Origin: Limanda limanda
Lineage: Eukaryota > Chordata > Actinopteri > Pleuronectiformes > Pleuronectidae
Direction of reading: 5' to 3'
Assembly (NCBI RefSeq): GCF_963576545.1
Contig: NW_026870442.1
Location: 26,339-90,338, forward strand
Length of the DNA: 64,000 nucleotides
Shown: positions 61,741 through 64,000 of the stretch, piece after piece
Layout: every line of letters starts with the position of its first letter
How positions within the stretch are numbered: the stretch's first letter is position 1
The notes under the pieces: generated by a model
Seen by the model: only the letters and a program-made list of their open reading frames with translations
Database searches by the model: none
What the model was told of the DNA's origin: nothing
Position numbers and translations under genes: made by a program

Positions 61741-64000
61741 CAAAAAAAGTGTATTCAAGAATATCTCTTTCTCCTATGTGCTTTCATCCCTAACCCTAAC
61801 CCTAACCCTTCCGAAAGTCGGAGAAGCTCAAGGATGGTACTGATCGATGCGCGCAACCCCATTTAGTGGGGGTAGAGCCTACTTGCAAGTCTCTCCGACC
61901 TTCACAAAAAAAGTTATTCAAGAATATCTCCTCAGATTTGGGGGAATTTCGTCGGTCGACCTCTTCCGAAGGTCGTACAAGCTCGGGGATGGTACCAATC
62001 GATCCGCAGGACCCAAATTAGTCCAGATGCACCACTTTCCAAGTCTCTCCGACCTTCACAAAAAAAGTTATTCAAGAATATCTCTTTCTCCTATGTGCTT
62101 TCATCCCTAACCCTAACCCTAACCCTTCCGAAAGTCGGAGAAGCTCAAGGATGGTACCGATCGATGCGCGCTACCCCATTTAGTGGGGGTAGAGCCTACT
62201 TGCAAGTCTCTCCGACCTTCACAAAAAAGTTATTCAAGAATATCTCTTTCTCCTATGTGCTTTCATCCCTAACCCTAACCCTAACCCTTCCGAAAGTCGG
62301 AGAAGCTCAAGGATGGTACCGATCGATGCGCGCAACCCCATTTAGTGGGGGTAGAGCCTACTTGCAAGTCTCTCCGACCTTCACAAAAAAGGTTATTCAA
62401 GAATATCTCCTCAGATTTGGGGGAATTTCGTCGGTCGACCTCTTCCGAAGGTCGTACAAGCTCAGGGATGGTACCATCGATCCGCAGGACCCAAATTAGT
62501 CCAGATGCAACCACTTTCCAAGTCTCTCCGACCTTCACAAAAAAAGTTATTCAAGAATATCTCTTTCTCCTCTGTGCTTTCATCCCTAACCCTAACCCTA
62601 ACCCTTCCGAAAGTCGGAGAAGCTCAAGGATGGTACCGATCGATGCGCGCTACCCATTTAGTGGGGGTAGAGCCTACTTGCAAGTCTCTCCGACCTTCAC
62701 AAAAAAGTTATTCAAGAATATCTCTTTCTCCTATGTGCTTTCATCCCTAACCCTAACCCTAACCCTTCCGAAAGTCGGAGAAGCTCAAGGATGGTACCGA
62801 TCGATGCGCGCAACCCCATTTAGTGGGGGTAGAGCCTACTTGCAAGTCTCTCCGACCTTCACAAAAAAGGTTATTCAAGAATAATCTCCTCAGATTTGGG
62901 GGAATTTCGTCGGTCGACCTCTTCCGAAGGTCGTACAAGCTCGGGGATGGTACCAATCGATCCGCAGGACCCAAATTAGTCCAGATGCAACCACTTTCCA
63001 AGTCTCTCCGACCTTCACAAAAAAAGTTATTCAAGAATATCTCTTTCTCCTATGTGCTTTCATCCCTAACCCTAACCCTAACCCTTCCGAAAGTCGGAGA
63101 AGCTCAAGGATGGTACCGATCGATGCGCGCTACCCCATTTAGTGGGGGTAGAGCCTACTTGCAAGTCTCTCCGACCTTCACAAAAAAAGTTATTCAAGAA
63201 TATCTCCTCAGATTTGGGGGAATTTCGTCGGTCGACCTCTTCCGAAGGTCGTACAAGCTCGGGGATGGTACCAATCGATCCGCAGGACCCAAATTAGTCC
63301 AGATGCAACCACTTTCCAAGTCTCTCCGACCTTCACAAAAAAAGTTATTCAAGAATATCTCTTTCTCCTATGTGCTTTCATCCCTAACCCTAACCCTAAC
63401 CCTTCCGAAAGTCGGAGAAGCTCAAGGATGGTACCGATCGATGCGCGCTACCCCATTTAGTGGGGGTAGAGCCTACTTGCAAGTCTCTCCGACCTTCACA
63501 AAAAAAGTTATTCAAGAATATCTCTTTCTCCTATGTGCTTTCATCCCTAACCCTAACCCTAACCCTTCCGAAAGTCGGAGAAGCTCAAGGATGGTACCGA
63601 TCGATGCGCGCTACCCCATTTAGTGGGGGTAGAGCCTACTTGCAAGTCTCTCCGACCTTCACAAAAAAAAGTTATTCAAGAATATCTCTTTCTCCTATGT
63701 GCTTTCATCCCTAACCCTAACCCTAACCCTTCCGAAAGTCGGAGAAGCTCAAGGATGGTACCGATCGATGCGCGCTACCCCATTTAGTGGGGGTAGAGCC
63801 TACTTGCAAGTCTCTCCGACCTTCACAAAAAAAGTTATTCAAGAATATCTCTTTCTCCTATGTGCTTCATCCCTAACCCTAACCCTAACCCTTCCGAAAG
63901 TCGGAGAAGCTCAAGGATGGTACTGATCGATGCGCGCAACCCCATTTAGTGGGGGGTAGAGCCTACTTGCAAGTCTCTCCGACCTTCACAAAAAAAGTTA
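61741..64000 (+). repeat. Array region IV: indel-rich terminal segment
   Basis: B monomers lie at 61931-62084, 62410-62563, 62889-63043 and 63207-63361, and the last complete A ends at 63851. Single-base length changes occur at about 61751 (+G), 62030 (-A), 62228 (A7 to A6), 62476 (-A), 62654 (C4 to C3), 62706 (A7 to A6), 62884 (+A), 63669 (A7 to A8), 63867 (T3 to T2) and 63951-63957 (G5 to G6). Most are in homopolymers. The monomer order and diagnostic variants match 57.7-60.0 kb at an offset of about 4015-4018 bp. The probable explanation is low consensus accuracy near the end of a contig. A genuinely decaying array edge is the alternative. Confidence 0.85.

Larger units (their letters stand above)
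1..64000 (+). repeat. Satellite DNA array, A/B two-monomer family with embedded telomeric repeats
   Basis: The sequence is a head-to-tail array from first to last base, with no interruption and no inverted monomer. Two monomer classes alternate irregularly: A (163 bp, 302 complete copies) and B (155 bp, 94 complete copies), plus a partial B at the left edge and a partial A at the right. Copies within a class differ at only a few positions. B monomers are never adjacent; they are separated by runs of 1-8 A monomers, most often 2. Monomers of this size and homogeneity with internal CCCTAA tracts are typical of eukaryotic subtelomeric or heterochromatic satellites; that assignment is inference. 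Every candidate reading frame crosses monomer junctions, and none shows coding constraint. The sequence itself establishes that it is a satellite; host and chromosomal location are unknown. Confidence 0.98.

Noticed and set aside
61751..63957. Frameshifting indels as evidence of pseudogene decay
   Set aside because: There is no gene to decay. The indels are confined to the last 2.3 kb and to homopolymers, which fits sequencing or consensus error better.
1..64000. CRISPR array
   Set aside because: Repeats abut directly with no unique spacers. Monomers are 155-163 bp, far longer than CRISPR repeats, and no cas genes are present.
1..64000. Tandem-repeat surface protein or other repeat-protein gene
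   Set aside because: The main monomer length, 163 bp, is not a multiple of three, and stop codons occur in all frames across A-A junctions.
1..64000. Transposable element or LTR origin of the array
   Set aside because: No reverse transcriptase, transposase, terminal inverted repeat or target-site duplication is visible. Every base is accounted for by A and B monomers.

Overview
The whole 64 kb window is one uninterrupted tandem satellite array. I see no protein-coding gene, RNA gene, transposon, CRISPR array or unique-sequence interval. Every base belongs to one of two related monomers, all in the same orientation. Class A is 163 bp (157 bp when one 6-bp telomeric unit is missing). Class B is 155 bp (156 bp in a one-T variant). 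By hand count there are 302 complete A and 94 complete B monomers, with a partial B at the left edge and a partial A at the right edge. The summed monomer lengths reproduce 64,000 bp exactly.

Each A monomer carries a short perfect telomere-type tract, (CCCTAA)3CCC, on the + strand, which is TTAGGG-type on the - strand. B lacks the tract. A and B align without gaps over 123 bp at about 81% identity. That identity is uneven: 45 bp at the right end are invariant and the other 78 bp are about 71% identical. The embedded telomeric tracts, nucleosome-scale monomers (155-163 bp) and near-perfect homogeneity point to a eukaryotic subtelomeric or heterochromatic (possibly pericentromeric) satellite. 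The organism cannot be named from this sequence. TTAGGG-type repeats occur in vertebrates, many fungi, several protist lineages and some Asparagales plants, whereas most plants have TTTAGGG.

Layout. Region I (1-10,120) mixes B and 156-bp B, with several local block duplications. Region II (10,121-41,802) is the richest in higher-order structure. It has kilobase-scale duplicated blocks (offsets 4505, 5136, 8850 and 1289 bp) and repeated motifs of the form B156-A-A-B. Region III (41,803-61,740) has no B156 and carries its own diagnostic variants, with tandem duplications of 970, 1600 and 1932 bp. Region IV (61,741-64,000) is a copy of 57.7-60.0 kb that contains ten single-base indels. The preceding 61.7 kb has none apart from the B156 T. 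This looks like poor consensus quality near a contig end rather than biology.

Open reading frames up to 320 codons exist but are arithmetic artefacts. A+B = 318 bp is a multiple of three, whereas A alone (163 bp) shifts frame every copy. The points most worth following are the fixed four-tract telomeric block in nearly all A monomers, the invariant 45-bp box shared by A and B, the strict placement rules for B and B156, the CpG-transition pattern of the variants, and the indel-rich tail.
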